This document shows positions 52,463-63,845 of a stretch of DNA of 64,000 nt, piece by piece. The stretch comes from Mycoplasma procyoni (GTDB taxonomy: Bacteria > Bacillota_I > Bacilli_A > Mycoplasmatales > Metamycoplasmataceae). Positions within the stretch are counted from its first letter, which is position 1; the number at the start of each line of letters is the position of its first letter. The position numbers were made by a program, and so were the translations under genes. Below the pieces are notes generated by a model that did no database searches, was not told the DNA's origin, and saw only the letters and a list, made by a program, of their open reading frames with translations. The DNA lies in contig NZ_JAFIDB010000003.1 of NCBI RefSeq assembly GCF_017052595.1, positions 1-64,000 on the forward strand, read 5' to 3'.

Positions 52463-53494
52463 ATGAAAAAAACACAAGACAAAAGATTAAAACAAATAAT
52501 GCAAGAAAAGAACATCATTTTCAATGAATTTGAAATGAAAATAAGTAATCACCCTATTATTATATTTACAGATTGATATGGAGATTTATACTATTTAAAA
52601 ACAAGGAGTGCCTATGATATTTTCGGCATTAAGAAAGAAAAAGGAAAATTTGAGATTGAAATTCCTGTTTCAGCAATCACTCAAGAAACCTCAATAACAA
52701 AAGATTTTTATTTAGATACTGCAAGAATCTATAAAATTAAAGAAGAAGAGTTTGATTTAGTTTATAACAATAAAAAGAATGCAACATTATGCATACTAAA
52801 CAAAGAGTATGGAGATTTAGCGTTTGAAAAAGTAATAGAAAATTTTAATCAACAACCGCCAATTATTTCTTTTATTGAAGTCATCTTTAATGAAGACAAA
52901 AATGCATTTGATTCCTTTACAATTTACTCTCAAGAAGATGTTTTAAAGGAAGAAATAAGATATTTAAACAAAAACGCTCCTGAAAATTATGAAAAAATTA
53001 CTATTGATATCTTACAAAAAAGTCAAATGCCTGAAATCACAGAAAGTCTGAAAGAATTAAAGCTTTTAATTGAATCTGAACACAAAGATTATATGTTTCA
53101 ATTTTATGATAGAGAAAATGAACCTGAAGATTTATTAGGTAGTTATTCATTTAAAGACTTTGATTTTAAAAATATAAAAAGATTTGTTAATCTGGAACAA
53201 GAAGAAATAATGGAATCTTTCAACAAAAGACTACAGAATTTTAATACTAAAGGGGAAATAAAAGACTTTGTTTTCTTTGTAAGAACTATTGATTTTTTCT
53301 TCCCTGAAGAATTAGGTAAATACGAAAATTTAGCCAATAATCTATTAGTTTTATTACGCGATGAGAAAGTTGAAAAAGACAAAATTTTTAAATTAAAGGA
53401 AGCGGCAATTAATAATAAACCAGAAATTATTAGTCAAGTTGTAAAAGAATACACAGATAAAAATACAGATTCTGTAGAGTTTGAAAACAATTAA
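52463..53494 (+). CDS. Paralogous family protein E, premature stop before tail
   Basis: This 343-aa protein is closely related to D. KNIIFNEFEMKISNHPIIIFTDWYGDLYYLKTRS is almost identical, followed by KDFYLDTARIYKIKEEEFDLVYNN; the following SHLDWEYG block is altered to CILNKEYG. It stops at TAA 53492, but the same frame continues for 14 codons as IVEEPEAEVIEMKM before TAA 53537. This reproduces the paralogue tail, as in protein A. An AAGGAAAG site precedes the ATG. Confidence 0.65.
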
Positions 53495-53547
53495 ATTGTA
53501 GAAGAACCTGAAGCAGAAGTAATAGAAATGAAAATGTAAGGAAATGT

Positions 53548-54567
53548 ATGGAAAAAGAAAATGATAAAAGATTAAAACAAATAACGCAAGAAAAGAACAT
53601 TATATTCAATGAATTTGAAATGAAAATAGATAATAACCCTATTATTCTTTTTACAGATTGATATGGAGATTTGTATTATTTAAAAACAAGAAGTTCATAT
53701 GATAAGCAAGGTTTAAAAAAAGATAAAACTAAATATGAATTAGAAATTCCTGCTTCAGCAATGAAAGAAAAAACTTTAATTGTAAAAGACCTCTATATAG
53801 ATACAGCAAGAATATACAAAATCAAAGAAAAGGAATTTGATTTAATCTACAACAATGAAAAAATTCCTTTAGTAAGTCATTTAAATTGAGAATACGGTAG
53901 AATGGTTTTTGAAGAAGTTTTAGCCAATTTTGAAAAACAACCGCCTGAAATTTCATTGATTGAAGTATTCTTTAATGAAGAATCTAATAATTTTAACCAC
54001 TCTGTTTTATTTACAAATAGCAGGGTTTTAGAGCAAGAAAGAAAATTATTAGCAACCAAAAAGATAAAAATAGATAATTTTTATGAAAAAGCTAAAATTT
54101 TAGTTGGTAAAAGCAATAATGAAAATACTTTTAAAATACTTGATGAAATTAAAGGTAATATAAATAGTGAGTTTAGAGATTATTCTTTCAATTCTTTTTA
54201 TGATGAAGAAGAACAAAATAAAATAGATATTTCATTTAATGATTTAGATTTTATTAAATTTACTTCATTAACAAATTTATATATTGATAATTTTAGGCTT
54301 AAATTTAATCAAAAATTAGAAACTTTTGATGAGTATGAAGAAAAGGAAGAATATGTTTCATCTATTAGAAAAATAGAATTTTACTTACCCAAAGAATTAG
54401 AAATGAAAGAAATAGCTGATTTGCTTGTTTTAGTAGTTGATGATAAAATAAAATTAGAAGAAATTAAAAGGCTTGGTGATGTAATTTTTAAGCGAAATAT
54501 AAATGAAATTAATGATATTATTAATTCTTTTGCTGACAAATATTTAGGTTTTGTAGAAGCAGAATAA
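53548..54567 (+). CDS. Paralogous family protein F, tail replaced by fusion junction
   Basis: This 339-aa protein has N-terminal MEKENDKRLKQITQEKNIIF, close to D and E, then DWYGDLYYLKTRS, KDLYIDTARIYKIKEKEFDLIYNN and QPPEISLIEVFFNEE. The C-terminus is helical and ends VEAE. Its TAA is followed in the same frame by NDSQKSKLSIQQRR of the helix-turn-helix fragment, so the usual MKM tail was lost at a recombination junction. The ATG at 53548 is preferred to ATG 53544, which is in another frame. Confidence 0.65.
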
Positions 54568-54801
54568 AATGATAGTCAAAAATCTAAATTAAGCATTCAA
54601 CAAAGAAGAGATGAAATTATTAATCTAATTTCAAACAAAAAGAACATAACATCTTTAGAAATAAAAGACGTTTTCAATATTTCATCCGCCACTCTAAAAA
54701 GAGATCTTAAACAATTAAGAGAAGAAAACAGGATTGAATACATAGGAAGTTCAAAAAACGGATATTGATTAATTAAAACAAGCAAAGATGACAATAAATA
54801 A
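54568..54801 (+). pseudogene. Helix-turn-helix end of an AlbA/RecG-like gene
   Basis: The open frame of 77 codons has no start and follows directly on the stop of paralogue F. One NDSQ linker unit and KLSIQQRRDEIINLISNKKNITSLEIK are followed by DVFNISSATLKRDLKQLREENRIEYIGSSKNGYW. This is a clear DeoR/winged-helix DNA-binding end with the recognition helix intact. It shares its first half with the fragment at 45500-45565, so the two pieces bracket the 45.6-54.6 kb block. It is unlikely to be translated by itself. Confidence 0.65.
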
Positions 54802-54821
54802 TTTTGTATTATAATTAGTCT

Positions 54822-55001
54822 ATGGAAAAACTACTATCATCAAAAAGAACTACTAAAAGAAAACAAAATAACAAAAAGAAAAAGAAACCTGTAACTTGAA
54901 ATGATTTCACGAGAGATGAATTAATAGATATTGCCAAAAGATACCAAGAAATTAATGGTGATTTAGGACCTATTAAAAAGAAAAGTGAGTGAAATATTTA
55001 A
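54822..55001 (+). CDS. 59-aa basic protein, possible IS3-type transposase N-terminal remnant
   Basis: The frame begins 6 nt after a TATAAT (54810-54815), so it would be leaderless. It encodes a Lys/Arg-rich stretch (KRTTKRKQNNKKKKKPV), then TWNDFTRDELIDIAKRYQEING. The latter resembles the linker helix before the catalytic domain of mycoplasma IS3-family transposases. It stops after GPIKKKSEWNI, with no integrase domain. It is either a truncated insertion-sequence gene or a small basic DNA-binding protein. Confidence 0.4.
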
Positions 55002-55025
55002 GTTTGTTTTCTAAAACTAATACTT

Positions 55026-55074
55026 AAAAAATAACCGAAAAAGCCTGATATACAGTACTTTTAGGTTATTTTTT
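55026..55074 (+). terminator. Terminator with long loop
   Basis: AAAAAATAACC (55026-55036) and GGTTATTTTTT (55064-55074) are perfect complements with a 27-nt loop; the right arm carries the T run. Confidence 0.6.
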
Positions 55075-55151
55075 GTTTAAAGTGGGAAGGTTAAAAAATA
55101 ATTTAAATAACAAAAAATTAGTAGTAAAATCATTCAGAAAGATCATATATT

Positions 55152-55177
55152 AATCTACAGAATATTTTCTGTAGATT
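55152..55177. promoter_or_regulatory. Perfect 11-bp inverted repeat upstream of the helicase operon
   Basis: AATCTACAGAA (55152-55162) / TTCTGTAGATT (55167-55177) with a TATT loop, followed by T-rich sequence. It could be a second terminator insulating the operon or an operator site. Confidence 0.5.
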
Positions 55178-55198
55178 TTATTATTCTGGCTTTTTGCT

Positions 55199-55225
55199 TT
55201 GCAAAAAAAAAAAAAAAACTAAAAT
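55199..55225 (+). promoter_or_regulatory. Candidate phase-variable promoter with 16-A spacer
   Basis: TTGCAA (55199-55204) and TAAAAT (55220-55225) are separated by 15 nt, nearly all of them part of an A16 run (55203-55218). A gain of two A residues would give the optimal 17-nt spacing. The helicase gene starts 24 nt downstream with AAGGAGAAAA. Confidence 0.45.
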
Positions 55226-55248
55226 TGAAATTATAGATAAGGAGAAAA

Positions 55249-58200
55249 ATGGAAAGCATTTATATAACATTTGAAAGAGAAATAATTAAGAAAAAAATAG
55301 ACAAAAAAAGAGATCAAAATATCGCTGGAGGAAATCCTAATTTTCTGGATTTACTAAAAACTTTTCATAAACTCAATATAGAAAACGTAGAAGATGCATT
55401 CAATTACATTAAAACGCTATTTGAATTAACAACAAATAAGGATTATGAGTTTGAAACGATAAATATGAGTTTGAACTCTAATTGAATAAGCGAAGTGTAT
55501 TCAGGAATGAAAAACGAAGTAGATTGTTACTTTTATTTAATAATTCAAAGAAAAGACGGTAATGAAGATTTTTTATTTAATTATCATAAAGGTGTGAGTC
55601 TGGGGTTTAAATTACGAATAATGAACGAAGGAATGCAAATATTATGAAAAATCAGAGATTTAAACTCTATTTCATTTTTTAGACATTCTGTGGAGTTTGA
55701 TCAAAAAAATGAAAGTTATAAAATTATTATAAATGATGCTCAAAATTCAGATAATAGTCACCTGAATCTAAAATATTTTTCAAATTTTGATACAAATTTT
55801 GAAAGAAGAATCAAACTTTCTAAAGAAGAAAGAAGTGGCGACGAAACAATTAATTTCTTTAAATGGAAAAATTTAATTCATTTATATAATAAAACATATT
55901 CAAAACGAGAAGGTGTTGTAACTGAATTTCTGTTTTCTTTGGATAATAAAGAAGAAACTCTCAACTTTGATGAAATAGAAGAAAGAATAAAAAACGAAAA
56001 ACTTTTCATTCTTTCTACAAATGAAGAACTATTAATTGATAAAAGCTGATATTTAAGTATGCCAGGAAATCCTGAATCTGAATTTACAAATTTCGAAATT
56101 GATTTGAATCCGAAATTTACATCAATGGAAGAAATAAAAGAAAAATTAAAAGAAAATGAATTTTTCGATATAGAAAAAGAAATAGAAAATAAAAAAGAAA
56201 ATAACAAACAATTAGAGAGAAATATAAGAGATTTAAATTATGAAATTCAAAATATTAATACTGTTATTTCACAAAAAGAAAGCAAAATAAAATTATACAA
56301 ACCATTCATTCTTCGTTCTAAAGTAACTTATGATGATATTGCTGGGGCAAGTTATCTTGAATTGGTTGAAGCTGGAATAGTTGAAAAAGAGGAAAAAGAA
56401 TTAAGACAAGAAAGATTAAATAAAAGGAAAGAAATTTCAAATCAAATTCAGCAATTAAAAAACGAACTTTCACAAAAGGAAAATGAATTATCAAAAGAAA
56501 GAAAGAAAATAGAAAATAATAATTGAGTGATAAAAGAAAAAGAAGATAAAAAAGAAGAAATTAATAATTTTATTGAATCTATTCCTGAAAATTTATATTT
56601 TTATAATGTAAGAAAAATTACTACAAAAAATGAAAATGAAGATAGTGAAGTAAATTTTAAATTCAAAAGACTGAATGCCTGAGAAAATAAAACTATTCAA
56701 GAATTGATGTGATTTTTTCCAAATGATATTGGAAAAATTATGAAAATTAATAGATATAAAAATGCACTTGATAATATTGTTGATGGTTATTATAAAAATC
56801 CATATCTTTTAATATCTATATTTAATGAAAGAAAAATTTCTAATCAATCATTAAAAAGTGCAGAAAAATCATTAGAAGAATCGGGAGTGATCAAAAAACA
56901 TAACTTAAATGAAAGACAAGCTCTTGCGCTTAAAAAAGCAGTTGCAACACAGGATACTTTCTTTTTACAAGGCCCTCCAGGTACGGGTAAAACACAAACA
57001 ATTTCTGCAATTATTGAACATGAAATCTTTGAAAATAATGTTGTTTTAATAACATCTTCAACTCACGAAGCTATTTCTAATGCTTTAGAGAGAGTAGATA
57101 ATGTAACAAAAAATAATCCCAATGTAATAATTTACAAGGGATCAAATGCTTTTTCTTCTAAAACAGAGCAATTCGGAGAAGAAAAACTATATTCCAATTT
57201 TCTAAATAAAATAGATAACTCCATATTACAAAAAGATTCAAATGCAACGATAAATAGCTTTATAAAACAAATCGATAACTTAATTTCAGAAAGCGAGCAA
57301 TTGGGAAAAAACAATATTTTAAATTTATATATAGTTAATATAGAAACTAAAATTAATTCTATTTTAGATAAAAAAGAAAGCAATTTATACAAAATAATTG
57401 AAGATTATATATCACCTAGAATGATAAGAGAGGGCAATAAAGAAAAAATTGTTGATGAATTTAAAAAAGTTATGAGTGAAGAGATAGAAAACTTAGATAA
57501 GTTCGAAATTTTAATTAACAACATAAAGGAAAGTTTTCCTAATGTAATAAATAAATCGAATAATATTGAAGACTTAAAAAAAGAACTTGAAGAAATTAAA
57601 AAGTCATCAAAAAATAAAGATAATTTAAGTGATTTAATTTCTAAATACAATGAAAAATATAAAGACAGAGATAAAAATGAACAAATTAAAAGTGATGATG
57701 AAGATGAATTTTTAAATTATGTTTTAGATAAAAATCTTATAAATGTAATAGGAATTACAACAAGTGCTAAACCTTGTATTAAAAATAAAGATTTATATTT
57801 GGATTACAACGTTGATACTGTAATTATAGATGAAATTTCTAAATCAAGCACTCCCGAAATATTCTCAAGAATTTTATTGTCAAATAAAGTTATTTTTTCT
57901 GGAGATTACAAACAATTACCGCCATCGAATGAATTTACCGAAGCAGAAATGCAAAGGATGTTCGAAAATAAAAGAGAATTTTTAAAATTTTACAAAGAAA
58001 ACACCTTCAAAGAGCGACAAGATTTCCAGGATCACATTGAACAATTATTTAAAACTTCATTTTTTGACCGCAAAATTAACAAGATTAGAAAACAAAGCGA
58101 GGTTGATTCTTTGAATAAAAATTATGAACACTTAACGGAGAGTCATAGATTTAATAAATCTATAATGGAGTTAGTAAATTTATATTATGACAAAGATGAA

Positions 58201-58935
58201 AAACTGGAAATTCCAAAGAATTCAAAGCATAAATTCGAAGAAAAAATAAATATAAAAATAGATGGTCAAAATTATAACATTGCAGAAACTATTTTAGTTG
58301 ATACCACTTATTTAAGTGATAAATTCAAAGACAAATTAATTAGAGAATACAAAATTAATATACCTTTTAACGGAAATAGTTTTGATCAAAATGGAGAGAA
58401 AAATCTTTTATTAAATAAAAATGGGAATATTACGTTGAAGGAAGGTACATATAATGAATACAACATTAGTATTATTATAGAAATTTTACATTCTATTTTT
58501 GAAGAGTATGGAATCGAATATAAAGATGATATAGGGATTATTTGTTTAACAAGAAGTCAAGCTACCGTTCTTAAAAAATATCTTGAATTAGATGAAAATA
58601 AGAAATTAAAAGTTCTGAAAATTAAAGTTGATACAATCGATAACTTTCAAGGAAGAGAAAAGAAAATAGTAATAGTAGATTTTATAAGAGCAAAAAATAA
58701 GCTTAACAAAAATTTCATTTCTGAACCTAAAGGGAAGAGAAATATTGAATTTTTAAAAGAAGAAAATAGGATTAATGTCGCAATTTCTAGAGCACAAAAT
58801 GCGATGATTTTAATTGGGAGTTTTAGATATTATGACCAAGAAGCTATTCAAGAGAAGGGAAATCTTTTAAGAAAAATTTGAAAACAATTTAATGATATTA
58901 ATGAAGCAAATATTATAAAAATGGAGGAAAAATAA
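55249..58935 (+). CDS. SF1 (UPF1/DNA2-like) helicase with long N-terminal region
   Basis: This 1228-aa protein is the first gene of a four-gene operon. Residues 1-300 form an unrecognised mixed domain, 300-430 a coiled coil (RNIRDLNYEIQNINTVISQKES), and about 550-1220 a superfamily 1 helicase core. Core motifs are Q-like LNERQALALKKAV, Walker A GPPGTGKT (575-582), TSSTHEAISNALERV, Walker B DEIS (861-864), motif III GDYKQLPP (from 885), TESHRF, motif V DTIDNFQGREKKIVIVDF and motif VI NVAISRAQ. The order and spacing are UPF1/DNA2-like, with a long insertion after motif Ia. It probably translocates on single-stranded nucleic acid. It is a defence candidate because of the company it keeps. Confidence 0.85.
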
Positions 58936-58936
58936 A

Positions 58937-60871
58937 ATGATTCAAAAAACAATTAATTTTTTGATTCCGTTCAATACTTCTGTTTTAAACTGTAAATATA
59001 GTTCTTATAAGGATATAGAAAAATTCGACTTTTATATAATTGCTATTTTTTATGAAAGTGAAGGTTTTTTAACAGAACCAGTGCTTAAGACACTAAAAAA
59101 TAAATTGAATTTAAAAGATGATTTTGATGATTTTGTAATTTCGAAAATAAAAAGATTATTGGAAACAAAAACATTAAGTTTTAAAGAAGATGAAAAAATA
59201 AATATAAAAGAAGCTTATTTTGGAAATATTAAATTAGAACCTAAATTAAGAAACAAAATTAAACAGGGCGAATTTAAGGAAATTGATGCAGAAATAAAAA
59301 CCAAAAATCTTTATATTTGAAAAAACCTTTACACAAATAAAGTCATAATTGATTCAAACAAAAATAAAACTTTAAAAGAAAACAAATCATCTGTTAATTT
59401 TTATTTTCCTAATACATTAAATATCAAAGATGTTTCGGAAAATGAACTTGAAGAAAAATTAGGAAAAAGCAACTTCTTAAAAGATTTTGAATTAAATGAA
59501 ATAAATCAAAAAATAAAAGACGAAAACATCCTTATTAATATAGATTTTCAAACGAACCAAATTATATTTGAAGAAGATAAACAAAAAATAAATATTAAAA
59601 CATTGAGTTTACTTAATATTGAAGAAAAAGTAATTAAAAATATTTTGGATGGTTTTTTTAAAGATTTAGAAATTCTAAAAATTAATTCAATAAAACACGA
59701 TGATTTAAAAGTACAAAATTATCTTGAGGCAATTAATTTAGATTTCTCTTTAATAAGCAAACAAATTAACGAAAGCAAGTTATTTTTTGAATTTCTAAAA
59801 GAGACAAATGATTCTATTTTAATACTTGAAAATAATGAACTTTTTGAAATAAAATCAGAACATAAAGATTTTAAAATATTTCATTCAGAAATTACAAAAC
59901 CAATTAACTACAGAATTACAAACAACTTATTTAAAACGCGTTTTACTAATAAAATAAACTTCAAAAATATACTATATAATTTTGAAATTTTAAATAAAAT
60001 GAATGAAAATTATAGAAAATTTTTAATCAATGAGTTTTTAAATTCATCTAAAGAAATTAAAATATTAAATTTTTGAAACGCTCTTGAATGTTTATTGAAA
60101 AATACAGAAAATGAGTGGTTTAACAAATTACTTAAAGAACTTGATTATAATAATTTTTTTATCTTAGAGCAGGTTTTTGGTAAAAACGCTCAAAACCTGT
60201 TAGATTCTAAACTTTTAGAAAAAGTTGTGGAATTTGATATTTATTTTAATAACAAAAGCTTGCTAGATTTTTTTAAAGAGAAGATAACAAGTAGAGAATA
60301 TATTGCAAAGATAATTAAACTCTATAGATTAGAAAAAATTTCAGTAGAAAGCAATCCTTTTATAAATTCTCGAATATTGAAAGAGTTTGAAAGAAAATAT
60401 AAAGACTTAGAAATTAAAATTAAAGAAAATTTTGAAATGGAAGTACTACAAAATTTACGTGGAGAACTTGAACAGTTAAAAAAAGAAACAAAAGATAATC
60501 AAATTTTTATTCCCGATTATACTCTAAATTTAGAAAAAGATTTTGAGGTTAAATGGAGGTTAAGTATGGAAGATCAACTAAAAGAAGCAGAAAGTTTAGC
60601 TACAAAATTCAGGAATCTTGTAGAGGAAGAGGGAAAAACAAAAACTAAAGATTTTTTTAAACAAAAGTATATTTTAAATGATGAAGAATTAAAAAGAATT
60701 ATTAAAATAAATGAGTTATCAAACACTTTCGCACACAGAAGTGGTGGTGAAGAAGTTAAAATGAAAAGAATCGTAGAATATACACTAAAACAATTTATTG
60801 ATGATATTAATTGAGTTAAAGCACTTAAACCAAGAAAAAAGAAAGAAGGAAAAGATGTCAGCACAAATTAG
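58937..60871 (+). CDS. 644-aa unknown protein of the helicase operon
   Basis: The ATG lies one base after the helicase stop (TAAAATG). The first 150 residues look like a beta-rich domain (TINFLIPFNTSVLNCKY, then FYIIAIFYESEGFLTEPVLKTLKNKL). The rest is mostly helical, with a coiled coil near 505-560 and a C-terminal helical region containing ELSNTFAHRSGGEEVKMKRIVEYTLKQFI. That last segment recalls the end of HEPN-type domains (N-x-x-A-H) but lacks a clear RX4H. There are no transmembrane segments. The stop overlaps the next gene by 17 nt. I know no family. Confidence 0.6.
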
Positions 60872-61802
60872 AGTTTCAATCAATGACGATTCAATCATTA
60901 CTTGTGATAACTTATTACAGGAATTAGCACAAAGCATAAATGGTACTTCTGATTTAGAATTAATTGATGAATTTCGTTTTGTTAAAAAAGAAATTGAAAC
61001 AACAAGAGATAAACTTTTAAATTCTCGTTTTTTTACAACAGAACAAAAAACAGAAGCTTTAAGAAATTTAGTAACACAATCAAGAAATTTAAGTAATTTA
61101 ATTTATATGTCTAAATCAGCTAGAGGAGTTAGCAATTTTAATATTTACAGCTATATATCAAAATATGGTTCTTTAGTAATTGAAGCACAAAAAGAGCTTG
61201 AAAATACAAACTTTAGCGAAGAAGAATTAATTGAAAAAATTGATCAAATAAGACAAAATAAACTTAAAACTGAAGATAAAAAACAGTTTCTTGAATTTGC
61301 TAAAACACAAATTTCAACACTGAATTTAAGTGATAAACAAATTGAATTTGAATTTTTTGATGTTGCAAACAAAATTCAAAATCTACAAGAACAATCTGAT
61401 TTTCCAGGTTTTATTAAAGGTGTAAAAAATTCTTTAGATAGAATTGATAATCTTGCAAAAGACATCATCGATTCTCTAAATAAAAGTGAAGGATTTTCTT
61501 TAGCAAAAGAACCAACAATTAAAAAACACGAAGATGAAATTAGTGGAATGTTCGATTTATCAAAAATCTATGTTTTAAAAAATCAAAAGGGAAATGAAAT
61601 TAAAATTCAAATCGATTCAAATTTAGATATTAAATACAAACTTGGAAATTACATAGGTCATGCTTGCATAGAAACAAGTGATAGATTATTATCAGATCTA
61701 AAAAATAAAGGTTATTTTATTGATCCAAATTCAATAAGAATCAAAAGAGATATAGATGCAAACAAACCTTTATATAAAGCAATGAATTCAAGGAGTAGAT
61801 AG
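60855..61802 (+). CDS. 315-aa unknown, mostly helical protein of the helicase operon
   Basis: It starts at ATG 60855 inside the end of the previous gene, with GAAGGAAAAG as ribosome site. The N-terminus (SAQIRVSINDDSIITCDNLLQELAQSI) is strand-rich. The centre (about 40-230) is helical, with FRFVKKEIETTRDKLLNSRFF and QKELENTNFSEEELIEKIDQIRQ. The C-terminal 90 residues form a compact domain with SKIYVLKNQKGNEIKIQID and GHACIETSDRLLSDLKNKGYF. It could be an adaptor between the two ATPases of the operon. The stop codon overlaps the GTG of the next gene by one base. Confidence 0.6.
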   Translation: MSAQIRVSINDDSIITCDNLLQELAQSINGTSDLELIDEFRFVKKEIETTRDKLLNSRFFTTEQKTEALRNLVTQSRNLSNLIYMSKSARGVSNFNIYSYISKYGSLVIEAQKELENTNFSEEELIEKIDQIRQNKLKTEDKKQFLEFAKTQISTLNLSDKQIEFEFFDVANKIQNLQEQSDFPGFIKGVKNSLDRIDNLAKDIIDSLNKSEGFSLAKEPTIKKHEDEISGMFDLSKIYVLKNQKGNEIKIQIDSNLDIKYKLGNYIGHACIETSDRLLSDLKNKGYFIDPNSIRIKRDIDANKPLYKAMNSRSR

Positions 61803-63757
61803 TGGCTTTTTATCATTCTATAGAGCAATTTAAATACAAAATAAATCATAAAAATATTTTAATTATTTCAGGTAATATAAATGATTATTTATATATTAAA
61901 GATATCAAAAAATATCTAGAAGATCCTTACTTAACTGAAAATGATATTTTCAAAGATGAAATAGATACAGTAGCTCCTAGAAATATTATTTCAGTAGTTC
62001 AGTTATTATCGCTTTATTTAAAAGCAGAAAAGTATGATAATATAACTTATTTATCTCCTGGTTTTAATTCTTTTGATTTAACAAAAAATCTAGATCAACA
62101 ACTTCTTCTTGAAGAACAAGATGACGATGATGACGATGATTTTGGAGACTCGAATACAGCAAATAATTCACATCCGGATGCCTTTATTCAACGATTAATT
62201 GAAACTATAAATAAGCTTAAGAAAACTTTAGATGATACAAGTATAAATAAACCAAAATCATACGCTTTTATCATTAATTTGAGTGATTTTGTTTTCAAAG
62301 ACTTTCCTAAAGTTCAAGCAGCAAATTTAATTTCTGCTTTTAATGATTTAGGTAATTTATCAAGAAATAAAGTATTTAATTCTAAATTTAAGCTAATTCT
62401 TCTTTGTGACAATAAAGAACTTGTATCAGAATTATTAGGAACTAAAAATGTTGAAATGACGAACTTAGTTATAAAAACTCCAAGTTCGCAGGAAAGAAAA
62501 AACTTTATAATCGAAAATATTCTTTCAGATCTAAATTCCAATCTTGAAGAAAAAATCATTGAAAACTCAAGTGATTTAAACAATATGGTTTCAATTTTAA
62601 ATGATTTTTCTTTTAGAGAAATTATTCAATTATCTAAAGTTTCAAGGATTCAAAAATTTAAAAACTTTGAAGAATTACACAGAATAGTCTTCAGACAGAA
62701 AAAAGAATCTGAGTGAGAAAAAATAGATTCTAATAAGATGAAATCTTTCAAAGAAACTATGAAACAAAGAATTAAAGGTCAAGATTTTGCAATAGATCAA
62801 CTTCACCAAGCATTAATAAGAAGTTATATTGGATTAAATGATATAGGTTCTTCTTTTAAATTAAGTAAAAAACCAAAAGGAATAATGTTTTTTGCAGGAC
62901 CAACAGGAACAGGAAAAACAGAAACCGTTAAAGCACTTACAGAATTTGTATTTGGTGATGAAAGTTCAATGATAAGATTTGATATGTCTGAGTATAATTT
63001 AGAACATTCTGATGAAAAATTAATTGGTTCTCCTCCTGGATATGTAGGTCATGAATCTGGTGGTCAGCTTACAAATGCAATTAAAGAAAAACCTTTTTCA
63101 ATTGTGTTGTTTGACGAAATAGAAAAAGCACATGGAAAGGTGTTAGATAAATTCTTGCAAATTCTTGAAGATGGTAGATTAACTTCTTCAAAAGGTGAAA
63201 TCATTGATTTTAGTGAAACTTTTATTATTTTTACTTCCAATATCGGTGTTTCAGAAGTTAATGAATTAAAAGACATTAAAGATAAGGATTTAGTAAGAAA
63301 AACATTTAAAGACGAAGTGAGAAAATTCTTTACAAGAGAACTAAAAAGACCTGAAATTCTAAATAGAATTGGTGAAAAAAATATAGTTCCATTTAACTTC
63401 ATAACAAAAGATACAAAAGAAGATAAAGAAATTCTCTTTGCAATTTTAGACTCTAAATTTGTTAATTTACAAAGATATTTTTCAGAAGAAAAAAGAATTT
63501 CTATTCAGTTTGATAGCGATGAAGATAGAAAACAGTATTACAACGTAATTATTAACTACTTTAAACCAAAATATGGTGCTAGAGGTCTTATTTCTACATT
63601 TGAAACAAAACTAATAGATCCGCTTGCCCAATTTGTTTTCGAAAACTGAACTACAATTCAAACAAATAAAGCAAATAATGCTTCTAATGTCATAATAATT
63701 AAAACTGTTCAAGACGAAAATACAAACGAAAATTCCCTTACATTCGACTTAAAATAA
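61802..63757 (+). CDS. ClpB-like AAA+ protein with degenerate first AAA domain
   Basis: This 651-aa protein uses a GTG start overlapping the previous stop. Residues 20-300 look like a degenerate AAA domain without Walker A. NHKNILIISGNINDYLY, SYAFIINLSDFVF (sensor-like) and LVIKTPSSQERKNFIIENIL remain, plus a run of seven Asp (LEEQDDDDDDDFGD). Residues 320-640 form an intact ClpA/B D2-type AAA+ module: KQRIKGQDFAIDQLHQALIRS, Walker A GPTGTGKTE (366-374), the pore-like GSPPGYVGHESGG, Walker B LFDEIEKAH (D438, E439), TSNIG sensor 1, and the D2-small domain PKYGARGL with sensor 2 Arg. It may be a remodelling ATPase for the helicase complex. A UGA Trp joins the two halves. Confidence 0.85.
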
Positions 63758-63763
63758 CATACT

Positions 63764-63792
63764 TGAGTTGCAAAATTGCAACTCATTTTTTA
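63764..63792 (+). terminator. Terminator of the helicase-ClpB operon
   Basis: The 10-bp stem TGAGTTGCAA (63764-63773) / TTGCAACTCA (63776-63785) has a 2-nt AA spacer (the hairpin would open a few pairs to form its loop), then six T residues. Confidence 0.85.
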
Positions 63793-63832
63793 TGACTTTT
63801 CCCCATTTTCACAAAACTTAACTAAAAAATGA

Positions 63833-63838
63833 TATAAT
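63833..63838 (+). promoter_or_regulatory. -10 box, leaderless start
   Basis: GATATAAT contains TATAAT with 7 nt to the ATG at 63846; no ribosome site. Confidence 0.6.
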
Positions 63839-63845
63839 CATTTTT

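Noticed and set aside
58937..60871. HEPN nuclease assignment for the 644-aa protein
   Set aside because: The NTFAHR segment is suggestive, but the required Arg four residues before the His is absent, so I left it as unknown.
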